DNA of 45,762 nt from Prevotella sp. KH2C16 (GTDB lineage Bacteria > Bacteroidota > Bacteroidia > Bacteroidales > Bacteroidaceae): assembly GCF_900113305.1 (NCBI RefSeq), contig NZ_FOOW01000023.1, positions 1 to 45,762 of the forward strand, in the 5' to 3' direction. Made by a program: the position numbers and the translations under genes. How positions within the stretch are numbered: the first letter of the stretch is position 1; each line of letters begins with the position of its first letter. Below are positions 23,957 to 32,698 of this stretch, piece after piece. The notes beneath the pieces were generated by a model, which ran no database searches, was not told where the DNA came from, and saw only the letters and a list, made by a program, of their open reading frames with translations.

Positions 23957-25042
23957 TCAGGCTTCGTGGATACATTGTGCCAACACCATGTGGAATATGG
24001 CAAAAACAGCGATGTCTATGGCGAAGAGCCATGTGAATCCTGTGGATTCGAAAATCAAGGAGTTCAATATGATGAAGAATACGGCAAGACCGATGATTGC
24101 CAGTAAGGCCTGATGCTGAGTGAGTCTGGCTTTCATCAGCTTGTGGTGGATGTGATTCTTATCAGCGTCGAACAGGGGTTTCCGGTGACGGAGACGGTAG
24201 ATGACGATTCTGAAGACATCGAATACTGGAACGATGAGCAGGCTGTAGGCCAGCATGATGCGATCGTGGGAGAATTTCATGACCATGGGATTGTCCATGG
24301 AATACTTCACGAAGAGGAATCCGAGGATGAATCCGAGGGTCAGGCTGCCGGAGTCTCCCATGAAAATCTTGCGGTTCTGCTCCGCATTGCCCCATATATT
24401 ATAGTATAAATAAGGTATTAGGATTCCTATCAATCCTGCTATCAGGATGCAGTAAACTTCCATCCCCTCTCTCCAGAAGCAGTAGAAAAAACCGCCCAAG
24501 GCAATGATGGAGAGGCTTGCCGAGAGGCCGTCGATGCCGTCGATGAGGTTTATCGAGTTGTCTATCAGCACGATTACGCAGATCGTGAGCAGGACTCCGG
24601 CCCAGTAGGGAAGCTCATGGATGCCGAGCAATCCGTACAGATTGTTGATATACAGACCGCAGAGGGGAAGCACGCAAGCGGTGATAATCTGAACCGTGAA
24701 CTTCACTCGTGCGTTCAAGCCGATGATGTCGTCTACGATGCCAGTAGCATAGATGAGCAGTAGGCTGGTCAGGAAGCCGACGCTCCACAGGTTGATGGAT
24801 ATGCGGCTCTCGGGGTTCTCCACTCCCATCACCGTCATCGCGATGATAAAAGCGAGCAGCATGCTCGGCAGGAAGGCGATTCCGCCAAGTCGGGGAATCG
24901 GGTTCTTGTGCACCTTCCGCCGGTTTGGAATGTCGTAGAGATTCTTTTCCTTGCAATAGTTCAGTATCTCTGGTATCAATAAGAAACCCGTGATTAAACT
25001 CAAAAAGAATGCCCCCAAGATGATGAGTATATATTGCTGCAT
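23957..25042 (-). CDS. Undecaprenyl-phosphate sugar-1-phosphate transferase (WecA/MraY family)
   Basis: This 361-residue protein has about ten transmembrane helices. It carries the family motifs PRLGGIAF, GIVDDIIGLNARVKF (Mg2+-binding Asp pair), NSINLIDGIDGL, KIFMGDSGSL and, near residue 290, DKNHIHHKL. It attaches a sugar-1-phosphate, usually GlcNAc-1-P in the WecA/TagO group, to undecaprenyl phosphate. The locus also encodes a priming glycosyltransferase of the other (PHPT) type at 37558, so either two glycans start here or this enzyme serves a general O-glycan or LPS pathway. It is divergent from the GT2 gene. Confidence 0.93.
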   Translation of the reverse strand: MQQYILIILGAFFLSLITGFLLIPEILNYCKEKNLYDIPNRRKVHKNPIPRLGGIAFLPSMLLAFIIAMTVMGVENPESRISINLWSVGFLTSLLLIYATGIVDDIIGLNARVKFTVQIITACVLPLCGLYINNLYGLLGIHELPYWAGVLLTICVIVLIDNSINLIDGIDGLSASLSIIALGGFFYCFWREGMEVYCILIAGLIGILIPYLYYNIWGNAEQNRKIFMGDSGSLTLGFILGFLFVKYSMDNPMVMKFSHDRIMLAYSLLIVPVFDVFRIVIYRLRHRKPLFDADKNHIHHKLMKARLTQHQALLAIIGLAVFFIILNSLIFESTGFTWLFAIDIAVFAIFHMVLAQCIHEA

Positions 25043-25150
25043 AAGAAAAGTCCGTGATCTGTATGAGAATAACTATGAAAACTCATCGTTATTGCATAAA
25101 ATCCAAGAAAAACACAATATTATTTCAATAATCAAGTTTATCCTATAAGC

Positions 25151-25903
25151 ATGAAAGTCTCTATTATAACGGTAACCCATAATAGTGCTGCAACCATCTC
25201 TGATACTATTGAGTCGGTGCTGAAGCAAACCTATCAAGACATAGAATACTTAATTATAGATGGTATGTCTACGGATAAGACGATGGAGATAGTTTATAGC
25301 TATGAGCCCCAATTTAATGGTCGTCTCAAGTATTTATCAGAGAAAGACAGGGGTATTTATGACGCAATGAACAAGGGCATCTCCATGGCCACAGGAAAAT
25401 TGATAGGTTTTCTGAATTCTGATGATTATTATACGGCAGGCAATGTTATAGAAGAATTGGTGAAACCTTTTTCCAATCCAACAATAGAGGCTGTTTATGG
25501 AGACATTCATTTCATAAGGGATAGTAACCCGAATAAGATAGTCAGATATTATTCTTCTAAGCTCTTCAGCCCCTTCTGGCTCCGTTTTGGGTTCATGCCA
25601 GCACATCCTTCGTTTTATACAAGGAAAGAAGTATATGAAAAAGCGGGCTTTTATAATCTCAATTATGAAATTGGCTCCGACTTTGAAATGATGGTCAGGC
25701 TTTTTAAGAAGTTCAATCTAAAGGCTGAATATATTCCCATGGATTTTGTAACGATGCGGATGGGAGGTGTCAGCACCTGTGGATACCGAAGCCATAAGAC
25801 CCTGCTGCGGGAAGATATTCGGGCATGCAAGGAAAATGGTCTGTATTCTTCTTCCTTTTTGATTAGCCTGAAATATCTATATAAGGTGTTTGAATTTCTT
25901 TAG
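25151..25903 (+). CDS. Family 2 glycosyltransferase
   Basis: This 250-residue GT-A enzyme begins KVSIITVTHNSAATISDTIE, with ESVLKQTYQDIEYLIIDG next. It has YDAMNKGISMATGKLIGFLN and SDDYY, the DxD-like metal site, near residues 75-97. Similarity is to WcaE/WbbL-like GT2 enzymes of capsule clusters. It is cytoplasmic and adds a sugar to the lipid-linked repeat unit. It is the only EPS gene on the plus strand, convergent with the GT4 gene at 25994, and its AT-rich base use matches that half of the locus. Confidence 0.92.
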   Translation: MKVSIITVTHNSAATISDTIESVLKQTYQDIEYLIIDGMSTDKTMEIVYSYEPQFNGRLKYLSEKDRGIYDAMNKGISMATGKLIGFLNSDDYYTAGNVIEELVKPFSNPTIEAVYGDIHFIRDSNPNKIVRYYSSKLFSPFWLRFGFMPAHPSFYTRKEVYEKAGFYNLNYEIGSDFEMMVRLFKKFNLKAEYIPMDFVTMRMGGVSTCGYRSHKTLLREDIRACKENGLYSSSFLISLKYLYKVFEFL

Positions 25904-25993
25904 ACGCGGCCATCGCTCGTGAGACGGTTGAGGGTGATGAGGCCTTGATGAGGTTGCTCGCTTGTAGGCGAAGTGCGGATAAGGTCTGGCTGA

Positions 25994-27226
25994 TTAGCGG
26001 CCGGAAGTGTTTCCGGAGAGCAGCTCCTGATACAATTGAAAATAGTTTTTGCACATCTCGTGGTCAGTAAAATGCTCCTCAGTTCTCTTTCTGCAAGGGG
26101 TGGAGAATCGCGATTTTGGCGCTTGGCAGAAGTTCTGAATCTTGTTGATGGCTGCCGCGAGGTCGCCCCGCTCTATGGCGGCACCAGTAAGAGAGTCGAT
26201 GCTTTCGGCTGCGCCACCCGTGGCGTAGGTAACGACGGGCGTCCCACAGGCCATGGCTTCAAGATTTATGGTTGGAAAGTTATCTTCCCATGTGGGGTTG
26301 AACAGCACATTAGCAGCGGAATATAGTTTGCAAAGTTCTTTGACATTCTCGGTTCGCCGAATGCCAATCACGCCCTTTGGGAGCGACTTAAGCTCCTTCT
26401 GGTTCAGCCCTACGAGCACTACCGAATAGCCTTCTCCTATCCTTCGGCTCAGCTTGATGAAGTCGCCGAGACCCTTGTGATACCAGTTTGAGGCCACTCC
26501 CAATATCATTTTGTTTCTTGGCGGAATGTGATACCGTTGCTTGATGGCGTCGGTGTCTTCCGCGATATGAAATGTGGAGCTGTCTATGCCGTTATAGACG
26601 AGTCGGCGGTCGATGTCTTTCAGAAACGACGACTGGAGCTCTCCGTCCAGCCAACGGCTCACGGGAACGAGGACTAAACTGTTTAGTGAGCTGAAGGCGG
26701 CACGCTTCTTCTCAAAGTTGCGATAAGAGTTGTCGCGCAGGAAACTCCTCGGATAAGCCGACTTCTGGGGACAATCGGCGCAATGGCTTTTCCACTTCTC
26801 GCAGCCCGCGAACATATAGTGAGCGCAATGACCCGTATATGCCCAGCAGTCGTGTAGCGTCCATACCACAGGCTTATTATATGAAGACAAAAAGTCGAAT
26901 AGGATAGGATAGTTGAGATAATACCCATGGATGTTGTGCAGGTGGATGATGTCGGGCTGAATGGATTCTATATAATGGACGAGTCTCCTCGTAGCTCTTC
27001 TGGACATTAATCCATGGTTGTCAAGGATACGCGTGCTTAAACCGTGAATCTTTTCATCTAAGTCGCTGCCAATGTGATATAAGTGGGACGAACTCTCATT
27101 GAACCATCGGCCGTAAGCGATGTAGCTTTCCCAACCATTGGATTGAACCATCTGTCCTATCCCTTCTGTAATCTTTCCATGAGACCCCCAGTTGGCAGTA
27201 ATATTTATCTGAAATAGTTTTGGCAT
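25994..27226 (-). CDS. Family 4 glycosyltransferase
   Basis: This 410-residue GT-B enzyme has an N-terminal domain with NITANWGSHGKITEGIG and IIHLHNIHGYYLNYP. The linker includes VVWTLHDCWAYTGHCAHY, and cysteines in HYMFAGCEKWKSHCADCPQK are typical of a capsule GT4 subgroup. The nucleotide-sugar site EDNFPTINLEAMACGTPVV (EX7E) lies at about residues 340-358. Its ATG overlaps the deacetylase stop by one base. It is the last gene of the leftward EPS operon. Confidence 0.92.
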   Translation of the reverse strand: MPKLFQINITANWGSHGKITEGIGQMVQSNGWESYIAYGRWFNESSSHLYHIGSDLDEKIHGLSTRILDNHGLMSRRATRRLVHYIESIQPDIIHLHNIHGYYLNYPILFDFLSSYNKPVVWTLHDCWAYTGHCAHYMFAGCEKWKSHCADCPQKSAYPRSFLRDNSYRNFEKKRAAFSSLNSLVLVPVSRWLDGELQSSFLKDIDRRLVYNGIDSSTFHIAEDTDAIKQRYHIPPRNKMILGVASNWYHKGLGDFIKLSRRIGEGYSVVLVGLNQKELKSLPKGVIGIRRTENVKELCKLYSAANVLFNPTWEDNFPTINLEAMACGTPVVTYATGGAAESIDSLTGAAIERGDLAAAINKIQNFCQAPKSRFSTPCRKRTEEHFTDHEMCKNYFQLYQELLSGNTSGR

Positions 27227-28017
27227 CAGTATTTCTTATTGCAACTTAGAAAATAAGTTATATGGCGGAGGGGCCAGAAGGGCTCGAAGTGGCGCCGGTT
27301 GATAACTTTCCCGTCAAAAGAGAAGTAGTTTTTGTAATCAGATTGCGAAAATACATACTTGTAAGTGTTACAGGCAATGTCAATAGAGGTTTCATTGGCT
27401 TGCGTTAATTTGCCATATGGAAAGGCGAAGTGATTACAACTTTTTCCAATATGTGATTCAATAACATCTTTACATGCTGTTATCTGATATTGAAGTTGGT
27501 TTATATCGTTAGAATTGATCATGTAGTGATCCATCGTGTGTGCGCCAATGATGTGCCCTCTCTTGGCAAGTTCCTCCAGGTGAGTCCATCTCATTGGAGT
27601 CTTGTTTGGAGTCAAGATAGTGTTCTCATTGAAGTTGTTGATATATTTATCATCCCCATCCACATAATTTGGATTAATAAAAAACAAGCCATTGATGCCG
27701 TATTTCTCGAGTGTGGGAGCAAAGTAGTCATAGCACTCCTTGAATCCATCATCGAATGTAAAGGCAATTTTCGTGCGTGAAGGGTTCTCATGATGGACTA
27801 TCATACTGATAGCATCCTCAATATTAATTAAATCAGCTCTTTTTGACAGCTCATATAGCAACTTGTCAAAGGTCTGAGGCTCTTCCTCTTGCTGTACCCT
27901 ATGCCCGTTTAGAATGTGTATCCCCGGAGCAGGTGATGCGAATGCGCCCAGCGTATCAAGTATTCTTGCTCTCATGAAAGAACGCAGCTTATCTTTAACT
28001 GTTTTTATCTTGTCCAT
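27226..28017 (-). CDS. Polysaccharide deacetylase (NodB-like)
   Basis: This 263-residue protein has the NodB-fold motifs IAFTFDDGFKECYDYFAPTL (catalytic and metal-binding Asp) at about residues 83-103 and GAHTMDHYMINS (metal His pair) near 155. CNHFAFPYGK follows. Such enzymes remove N- or O-acetyl groups from sugars. I see no signal peptide or N-terminal helix, so it may act on cytoplasmic lipid-linked intermediates. It overlaps the upstream glycosyltransferase gene by 23 bases. Together with the AAC(3)-like enzyme it suggests the glycan's acylation is adjusted. Confidence 0.9.
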   Translation of the reverse strand: MDKIKTVKDKLRSFMRARILDTLGAFASPAPGIHILNGHRVQQEEEPQTFDKLLYELSKRADLINIEDAISMIVHHENPSRTKIAFTFDDGFKECYDYFAPTLEKYGINGLFFINPNYVDGDDKYINNFNENTILTPNKTPMRWTHLEELAKRGHIIGAHTMDHYMINSNDINQLQYQITACKDVIESHIGKSCNHFAFPYGKLTQANETSIDIACNTYKYVFSQSDYKNYFSFDGKVINRRHFEPFWPLRHITYFLSCNKKY

Positions 28018-29113
28018 TAATTACTTCTTTTATCACTTCTATTTGATAATGAATATTCCATTTCCGGTCTATCTCATGGTAGCAAGATTGGGTAATAGAT
28101 TCCCTTTTTGGAGGACATCCATAAGTCCAAGCTTCAATCTTTTGCATTAAATCTCCAACATTGTCTTGCTCGAAGAAGTCTCCAGTAATGCCGGGATGTA
28201 TAGCTTCAAACTCAGGCATCTGCTGAGGGAAGTTGTTATGGGTTATAACAGGACAACCAAAAGTGAGAGAATGAATAGCGGTGAGACCTACATTGCCTGG
28301 CGATACACATACGACAGCATTATAAAACAGCTCTCCCAACTTCTCATCCTCATAGCATGGACCATACATCCAGATGTTGTCGAAACCTTTGCGTAAGGCA
28401 TATGACTGGATGTTTACATGCTCTATATCCTTGCCTATGATTACAAGATTTAAGGGCTTGCCTTCGCTTTTCATTTGGGCAACGGCATCTATAAGGTGTT
28501 CAATTTTCTTACTTTTTTGTAGTCTGCCGCAATAGATGACAGTGGGATTGTCGTTTCCAAAATGAGAAGAATAGATATCTGTTGCCCTGAGAGTCTCTCG
28601 AAGTTCAAGCTCTTTGTCAGAATCCAAGGAATTGGCAATGCAGAACATCTTATCTTTGTCGAATCCTAAGTTTGCCATTAAATGAATAGAGTACTCGCTA
28701 TACAGCATGAGTTTGCTGAAGAGAGAAAAATACCATTTCTTAAGAATCTTCCTGATTCCCCGTTCCTTGCCATACCAGCCATGACTCCAAGCAATGGCTT
28801 GTCTCCCAGTCAGCTTTGCCAATAGCAGTATTATCCATGATGAAACGCAATAAGGCTCCCCATCGAGTATATAGTATTTGTAAGGCTTAAAGACTGGTGC
28901 GATGGAGCCAAACTGCCAATAAAACTGGTGGAAAAACAGGTTGCGTAGAGTCTTCTGGTAACCATCCAGCAGGCGGTAGTCAAACTTCTTGATGGGCGAA
29001 GCCACCTTGTCGCCTATATAGAAGTCGCATCCTATCGTGCGGTCTATCAGACTAAAGATGGGATATCGATAGTGCGGGCCGATGTTGGTGATGATGCATA
29101 GCTTATTTTTCAT
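27995..29113 (-). CDS. Glycosyltransferase (GT4-like)
   Basis: This 372-residue GT-B protein starts KNKLCIITNIGPHYRYPIFS, a pattern of capsule glycosyltransferases. It has the donor-domain strand PTVIYCGRLQKSKKIEHLID at about residues 195-214, and NVGLTAIHSLTFGCPVITHN near 290 for nucleotide-sugar binding. The start overlaps the polymerase gene by four bases and the end overlaps the deacetylase gene. The specific sugar is unknown. Confidence 0.9.
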   Translation of the reverse strand: MKNKLCIITNIGPHYRYPIFSLIDRTIGCDFYIGDKVASPIKKFDYRLLDGYQKTLRNLFFHQFYWQFGSIAPVFKPYKYYILDGEPYCVSSWIILLLAKLTGRQAIAWSHGWYGKERGIRKILKKWYFSLFSKLMLYSEYSIHLMANLGFDKDKMFCIANSLDSDKELELRETLRATDIYSSHFGNDNPTVIYCGRLQKSKKIEHLIDAVAQMKSEGKPLNLVIIGKDIEHVNIQSYALRKGFDNIWMYGPCYEDEKLGELFYNAVVCVSPGNVGLTAIHSLTFGCPVITHNNFPQQMPEFEAIHPGITGDFFEQDNVGDLMQKIEAWTYGCPPKRESITQSCYHEIDRKWNIHYQIEVIKEVINGQDKNS

Positions 29114-30450
29114 TCTTTGACAATTTGTTGACGGTTGTCAATAGGGCAGCTTGTACCTGCAATGATAAGAAGAAGTATCAACAGGCCATTGGACAAGAGG
29201 GTTGTGAATATAGATGTATTCAGTATGTATGATAGGGTGGGAAGAAAGATGATGAGCAGGTCTGAGATTTTATATCTATAGGAAATTGAGTTGATGATGT
29301 GCATTAACAGATAGAAGAAAATCCCTATAAGGAGGATGCCAAATATTCCACTGGCAGCCAGACCATCGGTAAGAAAGAAGTTGGCATTTGCATTTTGGCT
29401 TCCATATGCCACGGCCATTCCTAACGGCTGTGAAAAAGGATAGCCGTTTGTTATGACATTGACAATATTGATATGGGAATAATAGGTGAAGGGATTATCA
29501 TTGATACAGAAAAATCGGAGATAATACTGGCTTAACCAACCAGCAACGGCTGAGGTGCGTAGAACAACAATAAATCCGAGGACTAATTGTAGTACCTCGT
29601 CTTTGAGAAAAACAATGAAGATACTTGCTATCGAGAGAGAGTACATTATTAACGCGTGCAGCTTGTTACTGATGGCTTCTTTCTCCTTCCGAATGAAAAA
29701 ATACAGAATGATTAAGGCAAAAGGCATAAAGAAGGTGAGCTTCTGCATATCAATCATAAACAGGATGAAATAAGCTACAATGGTTGATGTTGTCTTCATC
29801 CATTTTCGTTCAGACAGATAGTTGACCAATAAGAAAGGATAGAAACCTCCGAAAAGCCAACCTTTAATATAGGCCAGTAGAGAGATTCGACCTGCATTTT
29901 CTGAGTTTTCCGCTCTAAGCTGATACATCATGTCTGACTGCGTAAAAACATTTACGAAGTGCATAGAATTTATACTCATAGCAACGAGGACAACGGTCAG
30001 GATGATGGCTGCTCCCTGTATCCAATTGAAGGGGATTTGGGGTTCTATAATGATATCCTTGAAAATCCTTTGCCCTTTCCCAATGCAGAAAAGAAAAATG
30101 AATATCATGCAGAACACTCCCCCATAAGAGTAGGTGGTTAGAGGACTGATGTTCCGCATCGTGAACAGCGCGTGAGCAAAAGGAATATAAACAAGAATGT
30201 AGAGAAACAGAGTAAAGAAAGAAGAAAGGTTCCGTAGGCCTCTGTAGAATAGGAAAGGCACAATAGACAATATGACCCACACAATGAACTTGCCTGCAGT
30301 CATGTCAATATAGTCAATGCCCATATAGGCAAAGAGCCTGTAGACAAATCCTTTGAATGCAATATTATAGATCACAATGTATATCAGTGCACAGATGATA
30401 CGCGAGAGCATATTTTCGGCATTGAATATAAAACCTAATATTCTCTTCAT
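29110..30450 (-). CDS. O-antigen/EPS polymerase-like membrane protein (Wzy candidate)
   Basis: This 446-residue protein has roughly eleven to twelve hydrophobic helices (for example ICALIYIVIYNIAFKGF, GGVFCMIFIFLFCIG, LLIIFLPTLSYILNTSIF). A larger extracytoplasmic loop around residues 320-360 is rich in Tyr and Asn, as in Wzy polymerases. Sequence motifs are weak in this family, so the call rests on topology and on position between the flippase and glycosyltransferase genes, with 4-base overlaps on both sides. Confidence 0.8.
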   Translation of the reverse strand: MKRILGFIFNAENMLSRIICALIYIVIYNIAFKGFVYRLFAYMGIDYIDMTAGKFIVWVILSIVPFLFYRGLRNLSSFFTLFLYILVYIPFAHALFTMRNISPLTTYSYGGVFCMIFIFLFCIGKGQRIFKDIIIEPQIPFNWIQGAAIILTVVLVAMSINSMHFVNVFTQSDMMYQLRAENSENAGRISLLAYIKGWLFGGFYPFLLVNYLSERKWMKTTSTIVAYFILFMIDMQKLTFFMPFALIILYFFIRKEKEAISNKLHALIMYSLSIASIFIVFLKDEVLQLVLGFIVVLRTSAVAGWLSQYYLRFFCINDNPFTYYSHINIVNVITNGYPFSQPLGMAVAYGSQNANANFFLTDGLAASGIFGILLIGIFFYLLMHIINSISYRYKISDLLIIFLPTLSYILNTSIFTTLLSNGLLILLLIIAGTSCPIDNRQQIVKE

Positions 30451-31793
30451 ATCAGCACAATTCTAATGATTAATACGAGAGAAGAAAGGCACCATAATGG
30501 GATATATTTCTTGAAACTGCCTATGCCAACATTGCCCAACTGAAGGATATGTAGATACATGGCGAGGTTGACCAAGGAGCAAAGGAATGCATAGAAGGTC
30601 AGGATGTGGTAAATATTGTGGCTCATACTGCAACCGAGGAGAATGGTGCCAACAGCCACGACGGCGTAGGCTAGGTTATAGAGAAACAGAATACGCTGTC
30701 TGTTCATATACCTAAAAAGAGGAATCAATGGTTGGGTAAGAATAGTCGGAAATGACCAGAAGGCCAGACATAAAGATATATTACCGGCAGTAGCCCACTT
30801 CGCACCTAAAAACAATACCACGATCTTATCACCTCCACAAGCCAGAAATAACATGGGAAGAAAGGCGATGAGTGCTACCACCTTGCCCACTTGCAGTGTA
30901 CAGAGACGGGCGTTGAGGGTTTGCTCGTCAGGCTTGGCAGAGCATAGCAGTTCGTAATATACCCGTCCAATAGCTGAGCCAATCAGACTCATGGGCAGCA
31001 ATAGCAGTTGTAGGATAATGGAATAGCAACCTATGGTAGTCTTGTTGAAGTAGGATACCAATATTAGCAGGGGAACATTAAATCCAACGAAGCACAGTAG
31101 ACTTGAGGGGGCATCGTAGAGGGCGAAGTCCCTGTATTTGAAGATAATATTCTTTATTTTTTTCGGGTTTAAAGCGCAAAGACTTCCTGTCTTTCCGATG
31201 TATATCAGATATAAAAGGAGAAAAATCATGGTTATGACCTGTGCGATAGTAGTACCCAGAATCAGACCATTTATGGTTGTGAGGGCTATAAAGCCAAAGA
31301 GTACTCTAAATCCTGCCTGTGAACTTCCAAGAATCACACTCTCTGCAGCAATGCCAGAATATTGGCCATATCGGTTGCACAGGTTGCTGAAGATGGTGTG
31401 GATGGCGTAGGCCACCAGATAAATAGCCATTAACCAAATTGATGGAAAGTGGAGAAAGAATGGAATTCCGCTCTTGCTGCCAAGATAGAAAACTATGGTT
31501 GTAAGCAGGCTTATCAGTAGGCTAGTAAGCAGGCAAAGGGTTGAAACATAAGGTATCTCGGCCTCTGTGGCCTTCACAATGGTATTCTCATATCCAGCGA
31601 AGAGCACGATGGAGAGGATGGTGACGAAAGAAGAGAAAACACCCCATTCGCAGAAGTCGGCAGGTGTGTATAGTCGCGACAAGATAGGTGTCACTACTAC
31701 TGGGAGCAGAAACATCACGATATTGCTCGATGACATCTTTATGGTGTTGAGCAATAACGGGCTTTTCTTAATGTTATCTAATAGCTTCTTCAA
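30447..31793 (-). CDS. Wzx-type oligosaccharide flippase
   Basis: This protein of about 448 residues has 12 predicted transmembrane helices and begins, after a short amphipathic segment, with SSSNIVMFLLPVVVTPILSR and LYTPADFCEWG, the usual start of polysaccharide flippases of the MATE/MVF superfamily. It moves lipid-linked repeat units to the periplasm. I chose a TTG start at 31793, preceded by AAAAGGA, because it restores a complete first segment (LKKLLDNIKKSPLLLNT). ATG 31736 would remove 19 residues. The TTG start overlaps the acetyltransferase gene by 20 bases. Confidence 0.88.
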   Translation of the reverse strand: MKKLLDNIKKSPLLLNTIKMSSSNIVMFLLPVVVTPILSRLYTPADFCEWGVFSSFVTILSIVLFAGYENTIVKATEAEIPYVSTLCLLTSLLISLLTTIVFYLGSKSGIPFFLHFPSIWLMAIYLVAYAIHTIFSNLCNRYGQYSGIAAESVILGSSQAGFRVLFGFIALTTINGLILGTTIAQVITMIFLLLYLIYIGKTGSLCALNPKKIKNIIFKYRDFALYDAPSSLLCFVGFNVPLLILVSYFNKTTIGCYSIILQLLLLPMSLIGSAIGRVYYELLCSAKPDEQTLNARLCTLQVGKVVALIAFLPMLFLACGGDKIVVLFLGAKWATAGNISLCLAFWSFPTILTQPLIPLFRYMNRQRILFLYNLAYAVVAVGTILLGCSMSHNIYHILTFYAFLCSLVNLAMYLHILQLGNVGIGSFKKYIPLWCLSSLVLIIRIVLI

Positions 31794-32691
31794 ATTGATA
31801 TCCTTTTGTCGAAGGAATGTAATACATTGTAATGCCTTGCCGTCCGAGTTGCAGCATTTTATCCAGACAAGGCTTGGAATAGAAAACCTTGATGAGGAGG
31901 TTGGAAAGTTTATATTTCTTGTAAATGTCCGGGCTAAAGTATCTGATGAGCGTTTGCTCATGGGTTCTTCGCTCCAGATGTCCCTCTATGCAGGTGTAGG
32001 TCTTTATCTTTCCTTGCTCGTCCATGTATCGGTAAGTTTTCTGAACGGTAAAGAACTGCCTCCAGTAAGGATATTCCAGATAGAGCAGTCCCTCTACACA
32101 GTGGTCGAAAGTGCCGATATAATGGGGGCCAAGGCCGAGGGTGAAGACCAAAGCCTGTAGGGTGGTCATCCTATACCATGGTGAGTCTTCGTCCCAGCAG
32201 TTCTTGCATTTGGAATGATCTTTAGTTAGCCATTCCGCATGTTTTCCCCATGCACACACCGAGTGTTGCACATTGATGCTTCGTCTTACGCCGGGCAAGT
32301 TTCTGAAGGTTTCGGCCAGATGCCCAGCAAATGTTTTGTCGGTTTGCGGATGAAAGATGCATTGGGTATCTCTTTGCAATTCCGGGTCTGGGTATGCTGG
32401 CATGAGGAGAGTTCCCTCTTCGGTAATGACGGCTTGAATCTTCTGTATCAGCTCTTCGGCTGTTCCCTCATAGTTATAGAACTCCTTCATGGCCGCATGA
32501 ATGCAGACTACACTGCCTTTGCTCATTCCCATAGAGCACATCACATCTACCACATCATCGGCAGAGTATTTCTGGTGATAGACCAGCATCCCAAGTCGTT
32601 TATGAATGTCTTTCCTCAGCATGGAGATATCCTTGATGCCAGTGACTTTCTTGAATACCAATCCTAAGGATGTGAGAATAGAGGTAGACAT
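31774..32691 (-). CDS. AAC(3)-family N-acetyltransferase in the EPS operon
   Basis: This 305-residue protein belongs to the aminoglycoside 3-N-acetyltransferase fold. Typical segments are MGMSKGSVVCIHAAMKEFYN (about residues 54-73), TLLMPAYPDPEL, FAGHLAETFRNLPGVRRSIN and HSVCAWGKHAEWLT. Its place between Wzz and Wzx, with ATG 32691 seven bases after the wzz stop, argues for a sugar amino-group acylation role rather than drug resistance. The acetyl-CoA dependence is family knowledge. A cysteine-containing insert KDHSKCKNCWDEDSPWYRM is notable. Confidence 0.88.
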   Translation of the reverse strand: MSTSILTSLGLVFKKVTGIKDISMLRKDIHKRLGMLVYHQKYSADDVVDVMCSMGMSKGSVVCIHAAMKEFYNYEGTAEELIQKIQAVITEEGTLLMPAYPDPELQRDTQCIFHPQTDKTFAGHLAETFRNLPGVRRSINVQHSVCAWGKHAEWLTKDHSKCKNCWDEDSPWYRMTTLQALVFTLGLGPHYIGTFDHCVEGLLYLEYPYWRQFFTVQKTYRYMDEQGKIKTYTCIEGHLERRTHEQTLIRYFSPDIYKKYKLSNLLIKVFYSKPCLDKMLQLGRQGITMYYIPSTKGYQFEEAIR

Positions 32692-32698
32692 ATCAGGA

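Noticed and set aside
25904..25993. Gap between the convergent glycosyltransferase genes as a gene remnant
   Set aside because: It looks more GC-rich than its surroundings, but no frame gives a recognisable fragment.
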